Shown piece by piece: positions 22,551 through 33,494 of a stretch of 64,000 nucleotides of DNA. The position numbers were made by a program, and so were the translations under genes. The notes under the pieces were generated by a model. The model ran no database searches and was not told where the DNA came from. It saw only the letters and a program-made list of their open reading frames with translations. Within the stretch, counting starts at the first letter, position 1; each line of letters starts with the position of its first letter. This DNA is from Sweltsa coloradensis (taxonomy: Eukaryota > Arthropoda > Insecta > Plecoptera > Chloroperlidae): the NCBI GenBank assembly GCA_024449915.1, contig JAMZAV010001041.1, positions 186,001 to 250,000 on the forward strand. The letters are read 5' to 3'.

Positions 22551-22720
22551 CTAGGACGGCTCCAAAGTCACCGTTTACAAACTCCTAAGACAAGAACTGA
22601 TAGACTTAAGTCCAAATCAGAAGTTAAAAAACTTCTGACTTTAGCGGGAATCGAACCCTGGCCCTTCTGCATTGGAAGCAGATACGCTAACAACAAGACC
22701 AACGCACTAGCATAAGCATT
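22551..22720 (-). mobile_element. SINE head-only copy, near identical to 22288-22455
   Basis: Sequence from TGCTAGGACGGCTCC through the tRNA-like head to CACTAGCATAAGCA repeats the previous SINE's 5' half almost exactly, with dispersed unit B between them. This looks like a segmental duplication rather than two separate retropositions. Confidence 0.7.
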
Positions 22721-23811
22721 TGATATTTATAATGGTTAAAGTCGGTATATCAACTTGGAAAAACTTTTAATATGTTAAAGGTGTTGATGTTTTAGAACGT
22801 TGGTTAAAAGGGAAAAAATCCCAAAAAATTCTGCTGCGCTCGCAGCGATTTTAGTGGTTTTCCGGCCGAACGTGGAATGACGTCATTGTACGCCCGGCTC
22901 GCTGGCTGACTTGAGCTTCGTATGCACGCTCGGTCCCCCGCCCCGCATAAAGAGATAACATTGCAGTATAGTATCATCATTCAATAGTGCGGTGAAAGAA
23001 TTTGCATCAGCTGAAGTAATAGTGTAATAATATCGATGCTATATTATAATGGTGTATGTAAGTCTTAATATAAAATGGTGATCAAGTGCAGGTGAATAAA
23101 AAAATAATAATAGAAAATAAATTACACAAACAGCTATCATTTCATCGGTTTCCAAACTGTGATGAGTTATCATAAGCATACCAGCAACTATTGTCATCCT
23201 TGTCTTTATTTTTCATAAAAATATTTATTTTACATTTTTCCGTGCACATTTTGTCCTAATATTGTGAGCAAATGCATGTATATGCAATAACCATCATATG
23301 TAGAATCATTCAAAATCAATGATAATAAACAGTCATTCTTTACAGAAGAGCGTTGTGCGCGAGATTCAACCCAACTTAAGCCCCAAACCATCTAGCAGAC
23401 AATAACATTAGAAATAGAACCTTCCTAACACGACTGTACATGACACAAGCTCGCACTCACATTTATCTGAGCGGTCGTAAACACCCAGCGCGCAATCTGT
23501 GTTGTATACGTGATAAGTTATGCGATACTTGAGGATACTTCTTTCCACGCACTTACCAACGCACTCGTATTCAAACAAATACATATCATTTCTAATAAAG
23601 AAAACACAGATGACGATAGGGTGAGATGCCACCCCCCCCCCCCCCCCCCCCCAAACACGCCCAAACACACATATCACACATTCACAACATGAATATTATA
23701 TTGCTGCATGAACGTACTGCTAAAACGTATATATCAATAAATGTTTCATATTTGGTACCTAGATCATAATGTAATGTGAATTTGACATACAAAATAACAT
23801 GTTTTACACAG
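22721..23811. other. Intergenic; CpG-richer block and poly-C
   Basis: A CG-richer stretch (about 22840-22960, with TGACGTCA) could be regulatory. A poly-C tract lies at about 23632-23652. No gene recognised. Confidence 0.4.
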
Positions 23812-23930
23812 GTGCCCTAGAATCTTACCACAAAGAAAGACTCAAGTATCTTCCAAAGCGAGTTCACTATGCATACGAAGGAATAGAAGCACGTGGTATA
23901 CTCGCTATACTTGATCATAATCATCATAAC
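23812..23930 (+). pseudogene. Exon-like coding relic, transposon-like
   Basis: After an acceptor-like TTTTACACAG the frame reads ALESYHKERLKYLPKR, then YAYEGIEARGILAILDHNH and a stop. The (R/K)..Y.KR...Y.G...AR..LA.LDHN pattern recalls the C-terminal region of certain eukaryotic transposase families. I cannot name the family; no partner exon found. Confidence 0.3.
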
Positions 23931-23933
23931 TGA

Positions 23934-24250
23934 TAATAATTCATCATCATCATCATATCATCATCTTCATCATAATTGGTGCTCTACAAACGAAACGCAC
24001 AGCTGCGAGAAATCGACTGATTGGGTCTTGAAAGCCGAGTACTTCGTAACGCGAGCCGGCCGCGGACCGGCTACACGCTCGGGTCGACTCGATGAGTGGC
24101 CGTACAGTGACGTCATTTTTAGGCCACTAGTTTTCGTGCAGTGATGTTTTAAAACTCCAACCAGATGTCTGATCAAGCTGCATCTAAGATCTATTTCCGT
24201 GAAATTGAATGGTTCAAGATATGCTATGAAGTGCTACCAAGATGAGATAA
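23934..24250. other. (CAT)n microsatellite and CpG-rich block
   Basis: CATCATCATCAT-type repeat at 23940-23975, then CG-rich GCGAGCCGGCCGCGG and TGACGTCA (24050-24120), a possible regulatory CpG block. No gene. Confidence 0.4.
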
Positions 24251-24915
24251 TTCCTTTAAGAGCATGTTTAATTTCAAGCTTGTACAAATTACTACGCCTG
24301 AGTAATTACGCGTTTTGATTTTGATTTTGATTTTGATTTTCCCCGGTCCCAATTGCCCGGTTTTTGTTATATGAGGTACATCTGAGTGTGGCCAAAGTTT
24401 CAAAGTTCTAAGATGAACCGTTTTCTCGGTAAAGCGTATTATTCATAAGAGTACGGAATTACCTACTTTTGATAATTTTGTTTTTTTTTCCGGTACCCGT
24501 TAACCAATTTTGCTTTCCATATTCAAAAGTGATAAAGAATGAGAGATATCAAAATGTATTCCACGTTTGAAACATCTCAGTTGTAGCGTTTTCTTTGAAT
24601 GATTCATTTCTTAAAGTTCAGATATGTTTTTTGTCATTTTTGGGCCCATGGTCATCCCAAATTTAGCCCCTTGTGTTTTGGACGCAAGATATTTATAATG
24701 GTTAATAGCATGTTAAATTTCAAGTTTGTACAAATTACCACGCCTTGGTAATTACGCGTTTTGATTATCATCCAAATTTTGATTTTCTCCGGTCCCTGTT
24801 ACCCGATTTTGGTTTTGAAAGCAAAAGGCACTGCGTCTGAAATACACCTAAGTGTGGTCCAAGTTTCATAGTTCTAAGATTTACCGTTTTCTCTGTAGGC
24901 TAAAGAACTCTCCGC
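24251..24915. repeat. Two direct diverged copies of a 440-base repeat
   Basis: 24259-24470 and 24703-24900 share, in order, dispersed unit B, a CCCGGT/CCGGTCCC segment, GTGTGG-CAAAGTTTCA..GTTCTAAGAT and ACCGTTTTCTC. Between them lies a GGTCATCCCAAATTTAGCCCC segment also seen at 21812. A (CCCA)n run follows at 24932-24950. Confidence 0.55.
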
Positions 24916-26036
24916 GGAGAACTCATAGCCACCCACCCACCCACCCAGCCAGCTTTAAGGAATTTGACGATGTTGAGAGCCTTTTTTAACACAGAACGAG
25001 TTGTCGGATCGGGTTGATTTTTTTTTTGGTATGTCATGGACCACATACCAGGTCATATACCGAGTTTCAAGATTGTAACTCTTTCGGGGCGGCGTGTGCA
25101 GATAGCTGAAAACCCCCCAACTCTGGTAGGTGTATATAGGGCCGGAGTTCGGTGTCGCCTAGCAGCCGTATTCGCTTGTCTGCCGGGCGACGACCGTCGC
25201 CCTAGATCCATGATATATGTTATCTTAGTTTTATTTGTAAAACAGTTTTTACGACATTTTTTAATGTTAATACATTCGAGTTACGTGTTGAAATATGGAG
25301 AGGCAGCCAAACCCAATTTTTAAATTCTCGCTCCCTATACTACTCTACAACGGAGTTCACTATCATTGGTCAATCGAGCGCGGTTTCGAAGAGGCGTCAC
25401 GCAGCGTTGCCAAGCCTTCACTGTTGCTCCTGGTTGTTACAATTATATATTGACTTTGGACGTAAAAATATCAAAATCCAGTATGGTAACATGTATTTTG
25501 CAAATACTATTTTTTTTCAGTGTTTAATTACCTGCAAATTGATACATAATTTAGTCATATTTCACTTGCGGTTCGTGTGTAGTGCCTTTTTGGTCGGAAA
25601 GTGTAGGGTTTTGCTCGCTTGCAATGTTAAAGGATAGGGATTTACTTGATTTTTATTTCGAAAAATCTCCGAAAGTAAGCTGGTAACCCCCATTTTGCTT
25701 GTTGTATTATTAAAAAGCACACTATTAAGAGTATATATTATGAATTTCAGCCAAATTTCACTAAGAGCAAGTTTCAACGGATCGACTCTAAGAAGGCTAG
25801 TTCCAAACGAATAGAAGAAACTTAAGATTACAACATGGCTCTCCAAGTTACAATACACGGTCTATGGTTCACGGGCTCTGTATTTGTATTGTAGGGTTTG
25901 TAAGTTTGTACCATGCAAACGTGTTGCATATTAGTGCATACATTTTTTATATTTGATTTATTAGGCTAATTAATTGCGTTTAATATCCTTTTTGAATTTG
26001 TTACCAAAATTGTTGTGTTTTAACTTTTAATGCATT

Positions 26037-26067
<31 letters not shown>

Positions 26068-27632
26068 GGGACTATTTATTTATTTATTTAACTTCTATCC
26101 TATTCAAAAAAAAAATGATTTACAAAGAAGGACAATATTACTATTTCAAATATTTACCTAACTGTAGGCCTAGTTCATTGTTGTGTCTGTATCTATGTAA
26201 TTAGATTTATATTTAGTTGTCCTCCTTTGTGAATCAGTTATTTAACTGAATGGGATAAACGTTAAATAAATAAATAAAATATTTGTGGGATTTGGTCGGG
26301 AGTATCGAAGCCTCTCCCCTGGTATGTTTTAGTCCCTGGTGCAAAGCACTAACTGCTTTTCCATTTTATAAATTCTGATTTTTTTTGTGCCATCACCCTA
26401 ACATTTTGGTAGTTCAAAATGTCCATTTTTTATTTTTATGTTTTTTATTTTTATAAATTACACTTGGCGGCCATATTTGTTGAACGAGCGCAGCACTTTT
26501 TGCCATAATAAGAGTTTGCGGAAACTGCAATTTCTCGGCCCCTATTTCTCTCTCCTATTTATATGGGACTTAACGCAATTTCTTCAGAAAAGTCCTACCT
26601 ACCTAAATCTAATCCTTAGGTGTTAAAATTCACCCCTACTTCTTGAAATGCTTTTTGAAAAGTCCTTTCTTTAAAGAGTAGTTTTTGTTAGAGTGAAATA
26701 GCCTTCAAGCAATTTTTTTTTCAATGAGGTGGTTAGGCCTACTAGTTATGTTTTCAACAAAGTTTTAACTCTGAGACCTAGACAATAGGGCCTAACTCCT
26801 TTAAAAAAAATTAAGATTTAAAATTTCAGAAAATTGCACTTCTCAAAGCTAAATATACCTGGTGATCAGTTCAACAATTGATATGGCCACCACATGTAAA
26901 TAAAAAACTTAATTAAACAATGACCATTTTGAATTACCAACATGTTTGGGTGTTTCTGTTTGCACAAAACATAATTTTTTTCTTAAATGGCCAAGCATCA
27001 ATTTATATTATTTTTGGACCACTTGATATGGATTGACCCTATCCGTAGGCCTGTATCTAAATATGTAATGTGTGCCAGAGTTGGGTTTGGACAGCGTCTT
27101 TGCACTACATGTTGGTTTGGGACAGTTGTTTCTGTTAAAATACCACCGGAGCTCGGGAATGACATTAAACTACTAGTAACTCGACTTTTAAGTTGGATGT
27201 AACCCTGCAATATAAGTAGCAGCATCCGTGGCAGTTGTTGCAAAATACATAAATTACTAAACATTTGGCCTATACATAATAAGGTAGGTACACTTAAAGG
27301 CATTAAATCACAATGGATAAAGTATTTTTTTAATACAAGAAGGTGTACAAAAAATAAGAATGCCGGGCATTTTGGCAACCTTGGATGAGGCCTATACCCT
27401 ATACAACGATTTGTTTTGACGCGCGCCTGGGGGCATGTGACGCAGGTGGATAGGGACAAAGCCGGCCGGGCGAGGGTAGACACTCGGTTAGAACATGTGT
27501 TGAATTTAGTAAGGTGTTGACATTCTGTGTGGATGGGAGTGTTCACAGATTTGTTCTAGCACAGTGGCAGCTCAACAAGTGTTTTATGTACTACTACTTT
27601 AATTAATGTGATAGTGAATAGCATTACAAGGT
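24916..27632. other. Gene-poor region with (TTTA)n microsatellite
   Basis: (TTTA)n at 26038-26090 and TAAATAAATAAA at 26264. ORFs at 26987-27202 (+) and 26998-27546 (-) overlap antisense and show no recognised motif. Nothing else supported. Confidence 0.4.
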
Positions 27633-28019
27633 TTGATTGATTGGATATTGCTTTACGTCTCATATTTATGCAACTTGGCTAATCGAGACGAAGGGAGGGA
27701 CGTAAGGGATGACGCGGTGGGACAGGGGGTGGACAGGCCTGTGCTGGTCAGAACCAGCCACAAGCATATGGGGAGGGCAGGGGTTCCCCCACGTCGTGGT
27801 CGTCTTCGTCTGTGTCATCATCCGTACGTGTTGTCTTTGTCGTCGCCGTCGGGGAGGTAGTCAAAGGGAAGGGGTTCCCCGACGACGACCCAGAGCTCGC
27901 CATTCGTTGCAGGGAGTGAAACTCCCCTATTCACGGGCCAAACCGCGAGAAGGTGTCGAGTTGGATTTTGAAGGCCCTGTCGTGATATGTGAAGAGTACA
28001 TATGGCTCAGTGACTACAG
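27633..28019 (+). other. GC-richer block of unknown nature
   Basis: Two overlapping forward ORFs (75 and 104 codons) cover CG-rich sequence including GGTTCCCCGACGACGACC. I recognise no domain. It contrasts in composition with its AT-rich flanks. Confidence 0.3.
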
Positions 28020-28310
28020 TTAACAAACATACCTATAGTTGAAGTGTGGATTTTGTCTTCTTTTAGGTTCTATAGTAGTTTTTTAAAGTTAGTGATACGT
28101 GTGTCATACAAAGAGACGGCAAACATACCGAATAATTCTTAGTTTTATAAATAATTATGTAGTGACTGTTAACACACACAGTTGAAGTGTGGATTTTGTC
28201 TTCTTTTAGGTACTAGGTTGTTTTTTAAGTTAGTGATAAGTGAGTCATACAAAGAGACGGCAAACATACAGAATAATTCTTGGTTTTATAAATAATTAAT
28301 GTGTGACGCG
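28020..28310. repeat. Tandem duplication, two units of about 145 bases
   Basis: TTGAAGTGTGGATTTTGTCT and TCATACAAAGAGACGGCAAA occur in both 28039-28166 and 28183-28300, in the same order and spacing, with about 90% identity by eye. Confidence 0.75.
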
Positions 28311-29424
28311 TGAGTGTTTAAATGATGATATATTGGACAACAAAATCAAAATCAGGTTTATGATAAAGTAATGTGGTTTTCATATTAATCAGTGGGATAA
28401 AATCGTGTTACAAATGTATACACTGTTCTAATCCTTACAATGATAAAGAAATCATTAAAGTCGAATCACTTTTAGTCAAAGTAGTCCACGGTACTCCCGT
28501 ATGCGACTTTAAATCCTACACATCGTTGGTCTTTACACGTGGAGAGTAAAAAAAACTGTTGCCTAGCAGTGTTGAGACTTGAGAGAATGAATGTTAATAT
28601 TAAATAATATGCTTGAACCCATCATGGATAGTAATACAATCGAAATTAGCACGCAAATTTGTGATTTTTCCGATTCGTAACAATATAAGCACTCTGTGTC
28701 GGTTCCATTGATGTACATTCATTACAACTACATCATTTAAGATCACCTTTCCTGCCACTAAACTGTTTTATCCAGGCTTCTTTTTCTTAATGTTTCTTGA
28801 GATTTTCCCTCTGTTCACTTTCTGTGTATGAAGGCTCGAAAATGAAGGGAGCTAATCCTAACATCGTGTACATAGAACAAACACTTTTCAACTGACCCGT
28901 CCCGTGCCCGATGGTATTGAATGGGCGGGCAGTGAGCGGCCGCATTCACTCGAGTCGATCGGTAGCGAAGCTCTGTACCCATCCAGCTACGTCACGGGTG
29001 GTGACGTCACGCACCATACAATTTCCACAATATTGGTCGTATCATGTTTAAATATTGACCGATTTCTTTCATTTTTTTTCTAAATTCCTTAAATAAATTA
29101 TGGTTTAAATAAGTAAGCAACAAGTCAATGTGAGAGTATGGCTTTAACTAATTTAGGCTAAGGTCCAAAAGTTGTTGAAAAGGCTTTGGTTTCAGCATTT
29201 ACCAGCAGGCCATGGCATTATGAGCAAGGCAAAGTATTGAACCACAAAGAGCAAAAACATGGCCGACACCCACCAAATTTAAGTAGGCGTCATCTGTTTT
29301 GTTTCTTTATGGCTGTCACAAAAGTAAATATAGGGTAGTTCAAAATTATAGGCCCTAGCATATTGAGAAAATAAAGTGACTTGCCTTTGTTAATTCGAGC
29401 GTCTTGCTTAGCCGAAACAGCTAT
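28311..29424. other. Intergenic with CpG-rich block
   Basis: A CpG-rich stretch at about 28900-29030 with CACTCGAGTCGATCG and two CGTCAC motifs (TACGTCACGGG, GTGACGTCACG) could be a promoter. No exon recognised. Confidence 0.35.
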
Positions 29425-30095
29425 AGGGAACCACAAGTCTAACGCGGGAAGCGAGTTCAGTGCATTAGAAGAGAATGTCCCCATAAGAATAGCCTTGGGC
29501 AATTTTTAAAACGCTTGTATCTTTTGAACGAGAAGTATTTAAGAAATATCATTCACATTTCGTCATTAACCATTCTTCTTCAAACTATCACATATAGTAG
29601 AATTCTAATACCATGTTTAGAATTTAAATGAGTTCGAGTTTAACAAGATGATGTTTGCATTTTTCATCTGCGTCGCGCGCCGATCCTCCGTGATTGGCTG
29701 TTGAATCGAAGAAACAACATGTCGGACAGCCGAGCTCGCCGTGTACTTGGATGCTGTACGTGCAAAGCTGCTCCTCGCTAGTCGGCCGTGCGCATGCGTT
29801 GGTTCTCTCTTTCTTTTCTATCGTGCGTCTCTTTCTATTGAATCGCTCCAAAACGCAAAACATACATGTGTTTTCACAACGTTTATTCTAATTCTGTTGC
29901 GACTTTTATAAATTAAATGCATCAAATGTGTCAAGAAAAGAATGGTGAAAAACGTAATGTGAATGATATTTCTTAAATACTTCTCGTTCAAAAGATACAA
30001 GCGTTTTAAAAATTGCCCAATGCTATTCTTATGGGAACATTCTCTTCCAATGCACTGAACTCGCTTCCCGCGTTCGACTTGTGGTTCCCTATTAC
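29425..30095. mobile_element. Foldback element with a 345-base centre
   Basis: GGGAACCACAAGTC...GCGGGAAGCGAGTTCAG (29426-29465) is mirrored by CTGAACTCGCTTCCCGC...GACTTGTGGTTCCC (30055-30091), and the arms (about 155 bases) agree through TTTTAAAACGC / GCGTTTTAAAA. The centre (29640-29900) is unrelated to the arms. Confidence 0.7.
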
Positions 30096-30323
30096 GTAAT
30101 TTTCTTGTGGTCCGCGGCACCCGACCTTCTGTAGGGGTGCCAAAAAATAGGCCTACATTTAAGTAAAAACAAGTAGGCCTAGTTAGTTTGTGAAATATTT
30201 AAAAAAAGTAAATAATGCATTTTACACCAAGAAAAATAAATATATTTTTCGACCAATTTGCGGCAGTTTTTATTTAAAACTCTCGGGTCGATACAATGCC
30301 ACTGGCTACTAGAGCCATTTTAC

Positions 30324-32885
30324 ACGACGATTAGGGTGTCCCAAAAAAAACATTTTTGAAAAATAAAAGTCTCACCATTCAAAAAGTTTAATAATACCAT
30401 CAAATTAACACTTGTAAAATTTAAGCTAATTTGGTTGAAGTTTAGAGGTCCCCCAAGGGCTTCCAAAGTGGCGTTATTTGGCCAAAAAAGCTTCAAACCA
30501 TACACAATTAACACGGTGACGTATTGATAGCATTCAATGATATTTCATATTATTGGAGAGGTCTTGAAAGGTACTTTCTATAAATATCTACCAAATTAAT
30601 ATTTATGAGTTTAGCTTAGAAGTAAATATATTTAAAAATTGGAGGAAAACCATAAGTTATAGACTTTTGTCTAGATTTGCGATATTACTACAGAATCTAC
30701 GTTCTTTGTCATATCAAGGCTACATGTGAATTAGTTCGTCACAATTGCATGTGGTAAACTTTTTTCGTTGCAGTTCAACTAGGCCTACTTGAAGCAAAAA
30801 CTGCTTCTGTGGCTCGTTCTTGGTTGTTGCGTTAAAGTCTCGTATGAGAACAACACCCAACATGCAGGCCAAGTGAGTGACGAGGATTGCAGCATCCTTA
30901 AAAAACTGCGTTTCTGGCCAGGCTTCAACGGGGATGTCAAGGAAACTATCGTCGTTTAGAAACTCTAAGTAGTCGTCCCTTGGGTGTAACATCGAGAGCT
31001 GTTCAGTTAAGAACAACTTTACTGTGTCTTGATGCCACTATAAGTGGGACTTGTCGTTCTATAGGTTCATGTGTATTGAGCGTAGACTAGTTTTCCTTGT
31101 AGGCCTACTTCTTAAAAAATAACATTTTTGGTCCAGTTATGGTCCAAGACAAAGATTGAATGCATCTGCCAGTAGAACTTCAAACATATGATGTCGACAG
31201 GCTAACCAAAGCAAATCTCTACCAATTTCATTTTCTAGTAGCGTACAAGATCCATTGAACTTGCCAGTATTTGAAGTAGTTGCGTCGAAACACATACCTA
31301 TTACATGTGAATCACAGTTCCATGACTGAATGTGTTCAAGAACAGATACAGCTGCATCTTTGCATGTCCCAGAAACCCAGATGCTAGCTTTGTAACGCCA
31401 AGAAGTTTTGTTGAGCCGTCCACAAGTGAGGAAACTACAACCGGTAACCGTTCAACAATCTTGACCAGTCTCCCGGTGACATCCGGTAAAAGCTTACCAT
31501 CCCAGTGTACAACACATTTAGTAGCACAATATTCCATCTTAATTCGCTCTGCAGTTTCACGGCGACGAAGTTGACGCTGTCGGTGGACTGTACTTTTAGA
31601 TAGCACTGTGGTGGAAGTTAAAGATCCTACTTTATTGAGAACAAAATCAATGATCATGGTAGACTTCCAAATGCTGATGTTTGTACGGTCCAATACAGCA
31701 GAAACTTTGGGAGAAAAGACACATTTACAATGTTTGCGACTACTTTGTGTGCTAGGCCTTGTGTTCGGTGTGGAAGTTATCGCAGATACATGCTCCCTTC
31801 CAGAATTTTCTTCTTGGTTCATTGGGAGCAGAATTTGCTGAAGTAGACATTACTGGAGACTTGTTTGCTACAGCTGCTGTATGCATGCGTTTAGCTACCT
31901 GCTCCCTACGTTTGGCAGATCGTGTCTCTAGGGCTGCGAGGTTTCTGTCAACAGGCCCAATGGATCCTGTGCTGGAATCTTGTTGTAGCTTCAGGAACTA
32001 TTAGTCTTCTTCATTCTTAAAGCTAGCTGATCAGCATTGGCATGACTGATACCTATCAAATAGCTTGTCCATTTTTTTACTGTACTCTGACTGATGTAGT
32101 TGGTCCATTTTGTTACTCTTACTACGATGTTTCATTAAAGCAACTTGTTTGCCATAGAGATCTTTGATCATCTTGACTATGTGATGTTTTTGTCTAATTT
32201 GGTAAACGTGACTTCAGCCAGTCTGCTTGACTGCTTGATTATGTACTCTTAAGTGCACTTTTGCCCAGTGTAAGTTTTTGTACCCGGTGGTAAAAAACGA
32301 AGTTCCCAATCACATCTCGACCGAAATAAATAAACATAGGCCTAAATCAAAATGTAAATATAATAATAAAAATATATATTTGTATAGTGTATAGAAATAG
32401 GTACAGCATAATATAAATCGGATAAATTCAATGAGAATCACCACTAACTCCGACTCGTTTGTAAAGTGCAATTAATTGCCAGAAATCACGCTTTCGTTGA
32501 GTAACGAATCCATATGGTGTTGTCTACAGTTCTGCGTCTCCGGACTGAAAATGGTTATATTTTGTATGATTTCACCACATGGGTAGGCCTACAGTGCAAA
32601 GACTAAGGTGTTGGTACTTGATACTACCTTCACTTAGCATGTCCACTAACCCAAAAAATTAAAATTCCCTGCAAAACAACTAAAAATACAAAATCCGGTA
32701 AATGCATGTTTTCCCAGTATATATGAGAATTTGGGAGCCCCTGGGGGACCTCTAAACTTACTCCGAATGGGCTATAATTTTATTACTGCAAATAAAAAGT
32801 CTAAAGGAAACTTTTTGGGGGGTGAGACTTACTATTTTTTATTTTTTATTTTTTTTGTGGCATTTTGGGACACCCTAACGACGAT
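30324..32885. mobile_element. Complete 2.55-kb DNA transposon (8-base duplication) with decayed transposase
   Basis: Element 30332-32877 starts TAGGGTGTCCC and ends GGGACACCCTA, with inverted similarity for about 150 bases (AAGTTTAGAGGTCCCCCA repeated inverted near 32735). Perfect duplication ACGACGAT at 30324-30331 and 32878-32885. hAT-like by ends and duplication length. Confidence 0.85.
30719..32010 (-). pseudogene. Transposase of unclassified RNase-H-fold family, frame-broken
   Basis: Minus-strand pieces: 31822-31301 contains CVVHWDGKLLPDVTGRLVK and, after a frameshift, about 31300-31140 reads GMCFDATTSNTG...DLLWLACRHHM to a stop; 31016-30720 contains HPRDDYLEFL and later LATHL-like and LLLQ..LVELQRK segments. 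I recall HWDGK.LPD and CFD(A/T)T.SNTG together in an uncharacterised transposase-like family in cnidarian, insect and echinoderm genomes, probably with the two Asp as catalytic residues. An intact ORF is not present: at least two frameshifts and stops. Confidence 0.55.
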
Positions 32886-33494
32886 ATATGCGCAGCAGGG
32901 CAATGCACACGCAGTACTCAGTATCCCCCCCCCCCCCTCCGAATCACAGTCTCCGGTCGACCGGTCCAGTCTACTCTCCTCTCTCTTTCGTCTCGCATTC
33001 AGTAACTCGCTGGCAGTCGAGGAGGTAAGGTCGTCATCTAGGCAGGTGGAGTTTCTGCACTCACTCATATTTGTCACGTTGCGTAACGCACTGCATTTTA
33101 AACTTCAAATTACGAAGCCAGTATTTTGGCTGGTATGATCAACCGTTGAGGCCACTTTTTTGGTTGACTTAAGATCGCCGTCTTCCTGGAAGACAACCCG
33201 GCAGACCACCTATAGGGAAATACATAGCGGCAAGCCATTAAAAATGATTTAACTATGCATTGTATTGCCTCTGTTTGAATTGGCTAACACATTATTCTTC
33301 AATATTTATGCATCTATTCCGACATTTTAGGCTGCAGCTTATATGCGTTGACAAAGAGTGTTGCAAAAATGGCACTCTGAAAACTACGGTGCAGCTTATA
33401 TGTGTGGGCGGCTTATATGCGTACGGTGTAAATACGGTATCTACTTAACAAAATCAACAATATTGACATCAAATTGCTGATTTTTCAATATTTT
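32886..33494. other. Intergenic; possible pogo/mariner-like terminal sequence
   Basis: Poly-C at about 32926-32937. GCAGCTTATATGCG repeated near 33332 and 33392-33420, ending TACGGTGTAAATACGGTA, resembles ends of short Tc1/mariner elements, but the left end was not found. Confidence 0.35.

Noticed and set aside
26998..27546. 182-codon minus-strand ORF with an overlapping forward ORF.
   Set aside because: No domain recognised, unusual composition for a coding exon, no supporting splice sites.
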